Positions 14,986 through 24,044 of a DNA stretch of 37,433 bases are shown one piece after another. The stretch is from Caldilineaceae bacterium (GTDB lineage: Bacteria > Chloroflexota > Anaerolineae > Caldilineales > Caldilineaceae): contig JAJDZJ010000232.1 in NCBI GenBank assembly GCA_022824685.1, positions 1 through 37,433 on the forward strand. The letters are read 5' to 3'. Below the pieces are notes generated by a model, which was not told the origin of the DNA, did not search any database, and was given only the letters and a program-made list of their open reading frames with translations. The position numbers and the translations under genes are program-made. Position 1 is the stretch's first letter, and the number at the start of each line of letters is the position of its first letter.

Positions 14986-16836
14986 ATGCCTCTTGATGTT
15001 GCACCAGTAATTCGTTCATACGAGACCCAGCGCACGTTGAACCCGCCGGGCATCCCCGCTTTGGCGCCTCCGCCAGAGGGCGAAACGGAGGATATTCGAC
15101 GAATTGCAGGACGGTTTGGGGAGGACATTCCGGCGGCCGGTCTGCATCACGGCAATCAGGTCGTGTATGCGCAGCCGGGGCAGCTGAAAGCGCTGGCGAC
15201 ATTTCTGCGCGACGATCCCCAACTCCAATACGAGACGCTGATCGACGTCACGAGCGTGGACCGATCCGAACTGCCGTTGGACGGGGAGGCCCGCTTTCAG
15301 ACGATTTACCAGTTTCGTTCCTACTCGAGAAACCAGCATTTGACGGTCGTCACGGACTGTCGAAGCGGCACGGAGGGCAATGGGACGAGCCCGCACGTCG
15401 ACAGCCTGACATCTGTATACCGGGGCGCGGAATGGCCCGAACGGGAAGTCTTCGACCTGATGGGGATCCGGTTCGACGGGCACCCCGACCCCCGCCGGAT
15501 CCTGATGCCAAAGAACTGGCCCAACCATCCGCTGCAGAAGCAGGCGCCTCTAGGCGGCGAGGAGGTCCCGTTTACCTTTACGTGGGACGACCCTGAGTTT
15601 GATACGCTCGGCACGCAGATTTTGGCGGCGGAGAGTGTCGCGCCGGACCTGCCGCCCGGGATGAGCCGCCAGAATATGGTGATCAACATGGGGCCCCACC
15701 ACCCGAGTACACACGGCGTGTTGCGTTTGGTGGTGGAGCTGGACGGCGAGCGCGTCGTGAGCATCGATCCGGATCTGGGTTTTCTCCACTCCGGGTTTGA
15801 AAAGACGGGAGAGAACAAGCGCTACAAGGACTTTGTCTATTATACCGACCGCATGGACTATCTGTCCTCGATGTCGAACAACCTGGGCTACTGTCTGACG
15901 GTCGAGCAAATGCTGGGGTTGGAGATTCCGGAGCGGGCGCAGGTGATCCGGGTCATCATGGCGGAGATGCAGCGAATCGCTTCGCATCTCTTCTGGCTGG
16001 CCACCCATGTGTTGGATGTTTCGGGCACGGGCATGAGCCTTCTGATGTACGCCACCCGCGAGCGGGAGCGGATTCTGGACCTGTTTGAGATGGCTTGCGG
16101 GGCCAGGCTGACGGTCAGCTATATTCGCATTGGCGGCGTTTGGCAGGATTTGCCGGACGCCTTTGTGGCCGAATTGAAGGATTTTCTGCGCCTGATGCCG
16201 CAGAAGATCAGCGAGTACGAGGCGATGGTGACTGAGGCGCCGCTGTGGCAGGAGCGCCTGAAGGGCGTCGGTCACGTCAGCGCCGAGGACGCGCTGGCCA
16301 TGGGACTGACGGGGCCGATGCTGCGCGGCAGCGGCGTGGACTGGGATCTGCGCCGGGACCGGCCGTACAGCGGCTACGAGGAGTATACGTTCGAGGTGCC
16401 GACCCGTGACAGCGGCGACTGTTACGGGCGCTTTACCCTGCGGTTAGAGGAGATGCGGCAGAGCGTGCGGATTTTGGAGCAGGCGGTGGACAATCTGCCC
16501 AGCGGCCTGTACAGGTCAAACAATCGCAAGGTGGCCCTGCCGCCGCGCGCCGAGCTGGACGTGAGTATGGAGGCGTTGATCCATCACTTCAAGCTGATGA
16601 CGGAAGGATTCCATGTTGAGCCCGGCTTCTTCTACCACGGCATTGAGAGCAGCAAGGGCGAGCTGGGCTTCTTCATCTACAGCGACGGCTCGGCCAAGCC
16701 GTACCGCCTGCATGTTCACGGGCCCAGCTTCAATAATCTTTATGCCATCGACCATATCAGTCGCGGCGAGATGCTGTCCGACGTTGTCACCAACATTGGG
16801 TCGATCGACATAGTCTTAGGCGAGGTTGACAGATAG
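14986..16836 (+). CDS. nuoCD: NADH-quinone oxidoreductase fused subunit C/D
   Basis: One 616-residue frame encodes both NuoC and NuoD. The NuoC domain (about 35-215) has IDVTSVDRSE and the WPEREVFDLMGIRFDGHPD signature. NuoD starts near 230 with NMGPHHPSTHGVLR (234-247), holding the quinone-pocket histidines. It continues with YTDRMDYLSSMSNNLGY and ends with DIVLGEVDR, the usual NuoD terminus. A short linker (about 216-232) joins them. The start ATG 14986 has only a weak purine-rich ribosome site. Fusion of C and D is known from other bacteria, including E. coli. It is followed directly by the fused nuoE-F gene. Confidence 0.95.
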   Translation: MPLDVAPVIRSYETQRTLNPPGIPALAPPPEGETEDIRRIAGRFGEDIPAAGLHHGNQVVYAQPGQLKALATFLRDDPQLQYETLIDVTSVDRSELPLDGEARFQTIYQFRSYSRNQHLTVVTDCRSGTEGNGTSPHVDSLTSVYRGAEWPEREVFDLMGIRFDGHPDPRRILMPKNWPNHPLQKQAPLGGEEVPFTFTWDDPEFDTLGTQILAAESVAPDLPPGMSRQNMVINMGPHHPSTHGVLRLVVELDGERVVSIDPDLGFLHSGFEKTGENKRYKDFVYYTDRMDYLSSMSNNLGYCLTVEQMLGLEIPERAQVIRVIMAEMQRIASHLFWLATHVLDVSGTGMSLLMYATRERERILDLFEMACGARLTVSYIRIGGVWQDLPDAFVAELKDFLRLMPQKISEYEAMVTEAPLWQERLKGVGHVSAEDALAMGLTGPMLRGSGVDWDLRRDRPYSGYEEYTFEVPTRDSGDCYGRFTLRLEEMRQSVRILEQAVDNLPSGLYRSNNRKVALPPRAELDVSMEALIHHFKLMTEGFHVEPGFFYHGIESSKGELGFFIYSDGSAKPYRLHVHGPSFNNLYAIDHISRGEMLSDVVTNIGSIDIVLGEVDR

Positions 16837-16903
16837 CGCCGGGTCCGTTGGAAAGGCCCCGCACGGGTCATCCCGGATTGTCCAGCGCCAACTGGGGTAT
16901 GCA

Positions 16904-18880
16904 ATGATCACGGAACAGATGCGGCAGGAGATCGACGAGATACTGGCACGGTATCCCGCGGGCCGGGAACGGTCGGGCATTCTGCCGGCGCTCTATGTGA
17001 TTCAGCGGGAGCACGGCTACTGCCCGGTGGAAGAGCAGGACGAACTGGCGGAGATTCTGGGCATCGCGCCGGCGGAGGTGGGCGCGGTTGTCGGTTTCTA
17101 CAACATGCTGCATGAGGAGCCGAAGGGCGAATATCATATCGAAGTGTGCACCAATGTGCCCTGTATGTTGCGGGGCGGCAACCGGTGCCTCCACAACTTC
17201 GAGACGACGCTCGGCATCCATCACGGCGAAAGAACCGAGGACGGCCAGTTTGCGCTTGATCATATGGAGTGCCTGGGTTCATGCGGCACGGCGCCGATGG
17301 CGATCGTCACCGACCAGAAGAGCGGTGAGATCCGGTATTTTGAGAACCTCAAATCGGCTGCGGATGTGGAGAAGGCGGTCGATGTGTTGAAGTCCGGCAA
17401 CGGATTCCGCAGCCTGGAGCGCTGGACGCCTGAGGCCGATCCTGACAACAAAGGCGCGGCAGACGGGCCCTACCTGACGGACGGCATGGAGCCCCGCTAT
17501 CTGATGGACCGTCTGAACGAGCCGGACAGCCACAAGATCGCGACATACGAGGCCTACGGCGGCTACGCCGCGGCGCGGCGGACGCTGGAAGAGATTGAGC
17601 CGGCCGATATGGTCGATCAGATCAAGGAGAGCGGCATTCGCGGGCGGGGCGGGGCCGGTTTCCCCACCGGCGTCAAGTGGGGCTTTCTGCCGCCGGAGAC
17701 GCGGCCCAGGTACATGGTTGTGAATGCCGACGAGTCGGAGCCGGGCACGTTCAAAGACCGCATCATCATGGAGTACGACCCGCACCAGCTGATCGAAGGC
17801 ATCATTCTGAGTTGCCACGCGATTGAGTCGGAGAAGGCCTTCATCTATATTCGCGGCGAGTATTACTTTGCTTATACGCGATTGGAGGAGGCTCTCGCGG
17901 AAGCCACGGCCAAGGGATACCTGGGCGAGAACATTTTTGGCAGCGGCAAGAACCTGGACATTGTGCTTCACCGGGGCGCGGGCGCGTACGAGTGCGGGGA
18001 AGAGACGGCCCAGCTTACGAGCCTGGAGGGCTACCGGGGCGAGCCGCGCCTCAAGCCGCCGTTCCCTGCCGTGGAGGGGCTGTACGCCAAGCCGACCATT
18101 GTGAACAATGTCGAGTCGATCTGCAACGTGACCCACGTCATGCGGCACGGTGTCGACTGGTACAAGGCGTATGGGACCGAGCGCAGCCCAGGCATGCGGA
18201 TTTTCTGCTTGAGCGGCAATGTGAAGCGGCCTGGACTATACGAACTTCCCCACGCCACGCCTCTGAGCGAGCTGGTGAACAGGTATGGCGGCGGGCCGGA
18301 GGACGAGAGTCACCCCATCAAGGCGATCGTGCCCGGCGGCCTTTCGATGAAGCTGCTGACTCCGGACCAGTTTGATACGCCGCTGGACTATGAGAGCGTG
18401 GCGGAGGCGGGGTCACTGCTTGGCTCGGCCGGCGTGATCGCGATTGACGACCGCACCTCGATGGTTGAGGTGGCGAGGCGCACGCTCAGCTTCTATCGCG
18501 AGGAGAGTTGCGGCAAGTGCACCCCATGCCGCGAGGGCACGGCCTGGTTGGAGAAGATCCTGCTGCGCATTGAGGAGGGGCAGGGCTTGGGCAGAGATCT
18601 GGAACTGATGGAGTACATCGCGGACAATATCGCCGGCAAGAGTTTCTGCCCCTTTGGCGAGGCTTCTGTCTGGGGCCTACAGAGCAATCTGATCAAGTTC
18701 CGCGGCGAGTTTGCCACCCAGAGCGAGAGCACCAATCCGGACGAGATTGGGCCGGTGCTGCCGATTCGCCCGGATTACCGCCCGAATACGCACGAGGAGA
18801 GCGGTTTGCGCGACAGCACATTTGCGCCGGTCGGCGGGAATATCGTGCTGCATGATGACCTGGTTCCCGGGGACGACTGA
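16904..18880 (+). CDS. nuoEF: NADH-quinone oxidoreductase fused subunit E/F (NADH-oxidising module)
   Basis: A 658-residue fusion. The NuoE part (about 1-165) keeps the [2Fe-2S] N1a ligands C82, C87, C123 and C127 (EVCTNVPC, ECLGSCG). After a linker of about 50 residues, NuoF carries the FMN/NADH motif GRGGAGFPTGVKWGF (about 246-260), NADESEPGTFKDR, and the [4Fe-4S] N3 ligands in ESCGKCTPCREG (about 533-544), plus a late Cys in FCPFGEA near 582. ATG 16904 is the best start because it places the first helix at the usual NuoE position. A TTG at 16826 would overlap nuoCD and add unrelated residues. The module transfers hydride from NADH to the Fe-S chain. Confidence 0.94.
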   Translation: MITEQMRQEIDEILARYPAGRERSGILPALYVIQREHGYCPVEEQDELAEILGIAPAEVGAVVGFYNMLHEEPKGEYHIEVCTNVPCMLRGGNRCLHNFETTLGIHHGERTEDGQFALDHMECLGSCGTAPMAIVTDQKSGEIRYFENLKSAADVEKAVDVLKSGNGFRSLERWTPEADPDNKGAADGPYLTDGMEPRYLMDRLNEPDSHKIATYEAYGGYAAARRTLEEIEPADMVDQIKESGIRGRGGAGFPTGVKWGFLPPETRPRYMVVNADESEPGTFKDRIIMEYDPHQLIEGIILSCHAIESEKAFIYIRGEYYFAYTRLEEALAEATAKGYLGENIFGSGKNLDIVLHRGAGAYECGEETAQLTSLEGYRGEPRLKPPFPAVEGLYAKPTIVNNVESICNVTHVMRHGVDWYKAYGTERSPGMRIFCLSGNVKRPGLYELPHATPLSELVNRYGGGPEDESHPIKAIVPGGLSMKLLTPDQFDTPLDYESVAEAGSLLGSAGVIAIDDRTSMVEVARRTLSFYREESCGKCTPCREGTAWLEKILLRIEEGQGLGRDLELMEYIADNIAGKSFCPFGEASVWGLQSNLIKFRGEFATQSESTNPDEIGPVLPIRPDYRPNTHEESGLRDSTFAPVGGNIVLHDDLVPGDD

Positions 18881-18891
18881 GAGAGTTTTCG

Positions 18892-19065
18892 ATGGCTTTT
18901 GTCGCGCGACCTGTTGCGCTGGGCGCGAGCGCAGAGGTCAGGAGCGAGCGGGATCCTATGCGGGACGCTGATTCCGCCTCGCCGCTTGCTTTTCCTGATT
19001 TCATGGTGAAGATTGGCGAACAACTGCCGCCAGCCGAAGTCGCGGCCCGATTCCGCCGCTCCTGA
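18892..19065 (+). CDS. Possible small protein between nuoEF and nuoG
   Basis: A 57-codon frame from ATG 18892 to TGA 19065 lies wholly within the 220-bp gap. GAGAG stands 8 nt before the ATG. The product begins MAFVARPVALGASAEV and ends MVKIGEQLPPAEVAARFRRS. It is Ala/Arg-rich, has no membrane helix, and is not a family I recognise. A strong hairpin lies within its first third. It may be real and co-translated, or just spacer sequence that happens to be open. Confidence 0.25.
   Translation: MAFVARPVALGASAEVRSERDPMRDADSASPLAFPDFMVKIGEQLPPAEVAARFRRS
18908..18939 (+). repeat. Two-part hairpin in the nuoEF-nuoG gap
   Basis: GACCT (18908-18912) pairs with AGGTC (18935-18939), and TGCGCT (18915-18920) pairs with AGCGCA (18928-18933). 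The result is an 11-bp interrupted stem with a GGGCGCG loop. It starts 27 nt after the nuoEF stop. No U-tract. It could be a processing or stability element in the longest gap of the plus-strand operon. Confidence 0.4.
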
Positions 19066-19100
19066 AAGAAATCTCTTCTGATTCGGAGACTTAACTGTCC

Positions 19101-21590
19101 ATGGCTGATCACGTAACGCTTACAATCAACGAGAAGGAAGTGTCGGTCCCTGCCAGGACGCTGCTGGTTGACGCGGCGCGCATGGCGGGTGTCGAGATTC
19201 CAGTTTTTTGTTCGCATCCCAAATTGGATCCGGTCGGCTGTTGCCGCATGTGCCTGGTGGAGGTGGATGGGCCGCGCGGGACAGCGATGATGGCCTCGTG
19301 TACGATGCCGGTGGGCGACGGCATGGTTGTGCGAACCGACACCGAGCAGGTGCGGACGGTGCAGGAGGCCAATCTGGGGTTTATCCTGCTGAATCATCCG
19401 CTCGACTGCCCGATCTGCGATAAGGGCGGGGAGTGCCCGTTGCAGGACCAGACGATGCGCTTTGGCCAGGGCATCAGCCAGTTGATCGAACCGAAGCGGC
19501 TGGCCAAAAAGCATTACGACATTTCGGATACGATCGTACTGGACCAGGAACGGTGCGTTCTTTGCTGGCGCTGCATCCGGTATCTGGAAGAGTGGGAGGA
19601 CAAGCCGCAGCTGGGTCTTTTCGAGCGGGGCAACGATACGATCGTTGACATTCAGGAAGGCCGGCCGGTCGACGCCAAGACGAGCGGCAACATCATCGAC
19701 CTTTGCCCTGTAGGCGCGCTGACGAATCGCGTCTCCCGCTTCTCATACCGTCCCTGGGAGATTGAACGGACGCCCAGTATTTGCATGCACTGTTCGGTGG
19801 GCTGCAATGTGCGGCTGGACAGCCGTACGCACCAGTTGCGGCGCATCGTTGGGCGTGAAAACATGCAGGTCAATGATCAGTGGATCTGCGACAAAGGACG
19901 TTTCGCGCACGGATGGGTAAACGACGAGAAGCGGCTGGCGGCACCGCTGCTGCGCAAGAACGGCAGGCTGACGCAGGTACAGTGGAGCGAGGCGCTGGCC
20001 TACATCGCAGGCAAGGCGGCCGGCATCAAGGAGAAGTACGGCGCTGATGCCATCGGCGCCATCGGCAGCGGCAAGATCAGCAATGAGAGCAACTACGCGC
20101 TGCAGCGTTTCATGCGCGGTGTGATTGGGACGAACAACATCGACCACCGCGATGGCGGTGATGTCGCGGCGCTGCCCACGGGCCTGCCGGCCCTGGCAGA
20201 GCTGATGAAACCGCAGTACGGGCCGGACCCGCAGGTGGATACGGTCCTGCTCTTTGGCGTGGACCCGAGCGAAGAGTTGCCGGTGCTGGACCTGCATCTG
20301 AAACGGGCCATCCTCCGGGGCGGTGTCAAGCTGATCATTGCCCACGCGCGCAAGATTGAGCTGACCCGCTACGAGGGTCCCTACCTGGCCTACAGACCGG
20401 GCGAGGAGATTCCGCTGATAGACAGCCTGAAGCAGGCTGTACAGGGATCGGGTGAAGCCGATGGTGATTCAGCGGCGCAAGCAGCCGCCGAACTGCTCTC
20501 GGAGAGCGAGAAGGCGTTGATCATCTATGGGCCGATGGCCGCGCGCGGGGAGAGCGGCCCCGGTGTCCGTCTGGGCCTGGAACAGCTCGCCCAGGCCGCC
20601 GGCGAAGGCACAAGCGTCGCCTACGTCGGGCTGGATGGAAACGCCCAGGGCTGCCGCGACATGGGCGTTCTTCCCGACCGGCTGCCCGGCCAGTTCCCGC
20701 TGGACGATGCAGAGGCAAAGGCCAGGCTGGAGAGGCTATGGGGCTGCACGCTATCCGGTTCGCCCGGGTATTCCTATAAGCAGATGCTGGACAGCCAGGA
20801 GATGAGAGGCCTCTTTGTGAACGGGGCCAACCCGGCCGCGGAATCGCCGGATTGGGCCGCCAGCCTTGATGACCTGGACCTGCTGGTGGTCACCGATTTG
20901 CTGCCGACGGAAACGGCAGAGAAGGCGGATGTTGTGTTGCCGGCGCAGGGATGGGCCGAGAGCGACGGCACCTACACCAACCTGGAAAGGCGGGTGCAAA
21001 GGGCGCCGAAAGCTGTGGCCGACCCCAAGTCACGCGCCGCGCCGGACTGGATGATCTTCATACACCTGGCCAGGCAGATGGGAGCGGCATGGCCGTTCAC
21101 CGACGTCCGCAGCGTCACTGAAGAGATCACATGGGCCGTGCCCGCGTATGCCGGCCTGAATTGGGAGGCGCTGGGCGATCAGGGCCGTCAATGGGCGGCA
21201 GAGGCGGCGCCTTCAACGGCGGAATCCATAGGGCGCGCCACAGCGGGGGTACCCGCCGCAGCCTCTGCAGAGGCCGACTATCCCCTCAGTCTTGTAACCG
21301 GCACCGTCCTCTACGACGGTGGCACGCTATTCGGTCTGACCGAGCAGATGCACGGAATGGCCCATAGCGCCACCGTTACGCTCAATCCCGATGACGCGGC
21401 CACATTCGGCGTGGAGGCGGGCAGTCCGGTCACTGTGCAAAGTGATCAGGGGCAACTTGAGGTGACCGCGGCGGTCGATGCCCAGGTGCAGCAGGGCACC
21501 GCCTGGATTCCGGAGAGTCTGCCCGGCGCGCCGGTAGGGGCGCTGCTCAACGGCAGCTATACCCAGCGCGTCAAGGTGGAAAGGCGTTAA
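19101..21590 (+). CDS. nuoG: NADH-quinone oxidoreductase subunit G
   Basis: An 829-residue peripheral-arm subunit with a full Fe-S chain. [2Fe-2S] N1b uses C37, C48, C51 and C67. [4Fe-4S] N5 uses H99, C103, C106 and C112. N4 uses C152, C155, C158 and C202. The optional off-path N7 cluster is also present: C228, C231, C235 and C263, with the C-x2-C-x3-C-x27-C spacing. A molybdopterin-oxidoreductase-like fold follows (about 270-690), and a C-terminal dinucleotide-binding-type domain closes the protein (about 735-829). The start is ATG 19101, with GGAGA about 11 nt upstream. Its TAA abuts the nuoH ATG without spacing, indicating translational coupling. Confidence 0.95.
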   Translation: MADHVTLTINEKEVSVPARTLLVDAARMAGVEIPVFCSHPKLDPVGCCRMCLVEVDGPRGTAMMASCTMPVGDGMVVRTDTEQVRTVQEANLGFILLNHPLDCPICDKGGECPLQDQTMRFGQGISQLIEPKRLAKKHYDISDTIVLDQERCVLCWRCIRYLEEWEDKPQLGLFERGNDTIVDIQEGRPVDAKTSGNIIDLCPVGALTNRVSRFSYRPWEIERTPSICMHCSVGCNVRLDSRTHQLRRIVGRENMQVNDQWICDKGRFAHGWVNDEKRLAAPLLRKNGRLTQVQWSEALAYIAGKAAGIKEKYGADAIGAIGSGKISNESNYALQRFMRGVIGTNNIDHRDGGDVAALPTGLPALAELMKPQYGPDPQVDTVLLFGVDPSEELPVLDLHLKRAILRGGVKLIIAHARKIELTRYEGPYLAYRPGEEIPLIDSLKQAVQGSGEADGDSAAQAAAELLSESEKALIIYGPMAARGESGPGVRLGLEQLAQAAGEGTSVAYVGLDGNAQGCRDMGVLPDRLPGQFPLDDAEAKARLERLWGCTLSGSPGYSYKQMLDSQEMRGLFVNGANPAAESPDWAASLDDLDLLVVTDLLPTETAEKADVVLPAQGWAESDGTYTNLERRVQRAPKAVADPKSRAAPDWMIFIHLARQMGAAWPFTDVRSVTEEITWAVPAYAGLNWEALGDQGRQWAAEAAPSTAESIGRATAGVPAAASAEADYPLSLVTGTVLYDGGTLFGLTEQMHGMAHSATVTLNPDDAATFGVEAGSPVTVQSDQGQLEVTAAVDAQVQQGTAWIPESLPGAPVGALLNGSYTQRVKVERR

Positions 21591-22571
21591 ATGGACTGGT
21601 TACAGCTCTTGGTCTTCCCGGCCGTCCGCGCACTGATATTGATCTTTGTCCTGCTGACGGGATTCGCCTACCTGACCTGGTATGAACGCAAGTTGCTGGC
21701 CCGTTTCCAGGTTCGATACGGCCCGAACCGGGCAGGGAAATTCGGCCTTCTGCAACCGGCGGCCGACGCGGTGAAGGCGTTTTTCAAGGAAGAGATCATT
21801 CCGAATCACGTCGACAAGCCGGTCTATCTGCTGGCGCCGGCGCTGGCCCTCGTTCCGGCGTTGATCATCTGGGCGGTGATTCCGATTGCCAAGGGGACTC
21901 CGGCCATTGCTGATGTGGGGATAGGCTTCTTGTGGATTCTGGCGGTAGCGGGGATCGAGAGTTACGGCATCATTCTGGCGGGCTGGAGCAGCAACAACAA
22001 CTACTCGCTACTGGGCGCGCTGCGCTCTTCGGCCCAGATGGTCTCCTACGAGCTGCCGCTGGGCCTGTTTCTGGTCAGCATACTGATCCTGGCCGGCAGC
22101 TTCAGCCTGGTGGAGCTGGTTGAGGGCTTCCGCCCCTGGTGGGAGTGGATCTGGCTGTGGCTGGCCTTTCCCTTTTTCTTTATCTGCATTCTGGCCGAGA
22201 CAAACCGCAGCCCGTTCGACCTGCCGGAGACGGAAAACGAGTTGGTGGCCGGTTTTCAGACCGAGTACGGCGGGATGAAGTTCGCGCTGTTTTTCATCGC
22301 TGAGTACGTCAACATGATCTCCACCAGCGCGATCATGGCGACCCTGTTCTTCGGCGGGTGGAAAGGCCCATTTGCCGACCAGTACATTTGGCTGGGTCCG
22401 ATCTATCTGTTGATCAAGGTCGTGATTTTGCTCTTCCTGTTTATCTGGGTGCGGGCAAGCATTGGCCGGCCCCGCTACGATCAGCTGATGAGGTTCTGCT
22501 GGCAGTTCATGTTGCCGCTGAGCCTGGTTTATGTGAGTGTTTCAGCTGTGTTGGCCGTGTTCCTGAAGTAG
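21591..22571 (+). CDS. nuoH: NADH-quinone oxidoreductase subunit H (complete operon)
   Basis: A 326-residue membrane subunit lining the quinone channel; normal length. Conserved features are intact: [20 protein letters not shown] (37-56), KEEIIP, the [17 protein letters not shown] loop (202-218), and [17 protein letters not shown]. Its ATG follows the nuoG stop immediately. Comparison with the minus-strand NuoH (413 residues, altered loop) shows two clearly distinct paralogues rather than a recent duplication. Confidence 0.95.
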   Translation: MDWLQLLVFPAVRALILIFVLLTGFAYLTWYERKLLARFQVRYGPNRAGKFGLLQPAADAVKAFFKEEIIPNHVDKPVYLLAPALALVPALIIWAVIPIAKGTPAIADVGIGFLWILAVAGIESYGIILAGWSSNNNYSLLGALRSSAQMVSYELPLGLFLVSILILAGSFSLVELVEGFRPWWEWIWLWLAFPFFFICILAETNRSPFDLPETENELVAGFQTEYGGMKFALFFIAEYVNMISTSAIMATLFFGGWKGPFADQYIWLGPIYLLIKVVILLFLFIWVRASIGRPRYDQLMRFCWQFMLPLSLVYVSVSAVLAVFLK

Positions 22572-22596
22572 GCGCAGCAAGGAAAAGAGGATTTCG

Positions 22597-23067
22597 ATGG
22601 AGTTTGGCGACTTTCTGAAGGGCGCATCCGAGATCGGGAAGGCGATGGGCGTGACGCTCAAACACCTTCGCCAGAGGCCGGTGACAGTGGAGTTTCCGCA
22701 CGAGGACATTCCGATCTACCCCCGTTTTCGCGGCCGCCATGAACTGCGGCGCTATGCCAATGGACTGGAACGCTGCATCGGCTGCTGCCTGTGTGAAGCG
22801 GCCTGCCCCACGGAGGCAATCTATGTGGAGGCGGCCGAGAACGATCCGGACGCGCCGCTTTCGCCGGGGGAACGGCACGCCAAGATTTATGAGCTGAATC
22901 TGTTGCGCTGCGTATTCTGCGGCGACTGCGAAGAGGCCTGCCCGACCGAGGCGATTGTTCTTGGACACGACTTTGCCATGGCCAACTACGAGCGCAAGGA
23001 TTTCGTGCTCACGAAAGAGCAGTTGCTCAATCCTGGTATGCCAAAGGTCATCATCCGACCGGAGTAA
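22597..23067 (+). CDS. nuoI: NADH-quinone oxidoreductase subunit I (two [4Fe-4S] clusters)
   Basis: A 156-residue ferredoxin-like subunit carrying clusters N6a and N6b. The ligands fall in two C-x2-C-x2-C-x3-C motifs, C60-C63-C66-C70 and C105-C108-C111-C115, each followed or preceded by the expected Cys-Pro. An N-terminal amphipathic segment (about 1-30) would contact the membrane arm. GAGG lies 7 nt before ATG 22597. It is the only nuoI in the window; the minus-strand cluster lacks one between its H and J genes. Confidence 0.94.
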   Translation: MEFGDFLKGASEIGKAMGVTLKHLRQRPVTVEFPHEDIPIYPRFRGRHELRRYANGLERCIGCCLCEAACPTEAIYVEAAENDPDAPLSPGERHAKIYELNLLRCVFCGDCEEACPTEAIVLGHDFAMANYERKDFVLTKEQLLNPGMPKVIIRPE

Positions 23068-23073
23068 CATTTC

Positions 23074-23619
23074 ATGAGTTGGTCGCTTCTGTTTTTCCTG
23101 CTTGTCGGGGCCGTCAGTCTGGCGGCGGCGTTTGGCGTGGTAACCAGCCGGCAGCCCGTTCACAGCGCGCTCTTTCTGCTCACCAACTTCGCCACCCTGG
23201 CGGTGCTATACATCACGCTTGACGCGCAGTTCCTGGCGGCGGCGCAGGTCATCGTATACGCCGGCGGCATCGTCATCCTGATCCTGTTCGTGATCATGTT
23301 GATTGGCGGCGAAACCAACGACTTCAGCGCCGCGCAACGGGCGTGGAGTCGTACGGTCGGCATCGCGCTGGGCGTCATCCTGCTGCTGGTCATCTCATAT
23401 AGCACGCTGTCGCGCATGATGACCCCGTCGGAGGAAACAGCGGCGCTGCTGCAGGGCGGCTCACCGAAGGCCGTCGGAATAGAACTGTTCTCAAAATATG
23501 TGCTGCCCTTTGAACTGATTGCGCTTCTGCTTCTGGTCGCGCTGATCGGCGCGCTGGTGCTGGGACGCCAGCAGGAAGGCGCCGGCGAAGGCATCCCGTC
23601 CGTGAAGGCGAATGAGTGA
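23074..23619 (+). CDS. nuoJ: NADH-quinone oxidoreductase subunit J (complete operon)
   Basis: A 181-residue membrane subunit with five helices. The third-helix motif reads FLAAAQVIVYAGGIVILILF, and the first loop contains SRQPVHSALFLLTNF. The C-terminal helix is FELIALLLLVALIGALVLG. It follows nuoI by 6 bp. Its TGA overlaps the nuoK ATG by one base, so J and K are translationally coupled. Confidence 0.94.
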   Translation: MSWSLLFFLLVGAVSLAAAFGVVTSRQPVHSALFLLTNFATLAVLYITLDAQFLAAAQVIVYAGGIVILILFVIMLIGGETNDFSAAQRAWSRTVGIALGVILLLVISYSTLSRMMTPSEETAALLQGGSPKAVGIELFSKYVLPFELIALLLLVALIGALVLGRQQEGAGEGIPSVKANE

Positions 23620-23921
23620 TGGTTGAGACAAGCTACTACCTGATTCTGGCTGCGATCATCTTTTCTATCGGCGCGACCGGTGTATTGTTGCGGCGAAACG
23701 CATTGATTATTTTCATGTGCATCGAAATGATGTTGAACAGCGTAAACCTGACTTTGATCGCGCTCGCCCGCCAGTGGGGCAGTCTGGAAGGGCAGATCTT
23801 TGTCTTCATGATCATGGCCGTGGCCGCTGCCGAAGTTGCCGTGGGGCTGGCGATTCTGATCGCCAATGTCCGCCACAGGCAGAGCATCAACATCGACGAA
23901 ATCAATTTGCTGAGATGGTGA
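23619..23921 (+). CDS. nuoK: NADH-quinone oxidoreductase subunit K (complete operon)
   Basis: A 100-residue three-helix subunit. The conserved glutamates sit in FMCIEMMLNSVNLTLIA and AAAEVAVGLAILIAN, the central proton-transfer axis. ATG 23619 overlaps the nuoJ stop (TGATG); a GTG three bases earlier is also possible. A 118-bp gap with a duplicated ribosome-site segment separates it from nuoL. Confidence 0.94.
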   Translation: MVETSYYLILAAIIFSIGATGVLLRRNALIIFMCIEMMLNSVNLTLIALARQWGSLEGQIFVFMIMAVAAAEVAVGLAILIANVRHRQSINIDEINLLRW

Positions 23922-24016
23922 ACACCCGCTTGCGGGCGGGACAGTCCTCCCTCCTGGAATTCATGGCGCAACCACGAGATGCCAGCAAATCCGGACGACC
24001 GACTTAGCGGCGCAAT

Positions 24017-24044
24017 GAGGAACCTATGCTGAGGAACCTATGCT
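24017..24044 (+). repeat. Tandem 14-bp duplication of the nuoL ribosome site and start codon
   Basis: GAGGAACCTATGCT occurs twice in perfect tandem (24017-24030 and 24031-24044). Each unit holds a GAGGA ribosome-binding site and an ATG. The second ATG (24040) starts nuoL. The first ATG (24026) is out of frame and opens an 8-codon frame ending at TAG 24052, overlapping the nuoL start. Confidence 0.85.

Noticed and set aside
16826-16903. TTG start for nuoEF overlapping the end of nuoCD
   Set aside because: The added 26 residues are unlike any NuoE N-terminus; ATG 16904 places the first helix normally.
17279-18148. Minus-strand frame of about 289 codons opposite nuoEF
   Set aside because: The opposite strand encodes intact NuoF motifs; the antisense product has no recognisable features.
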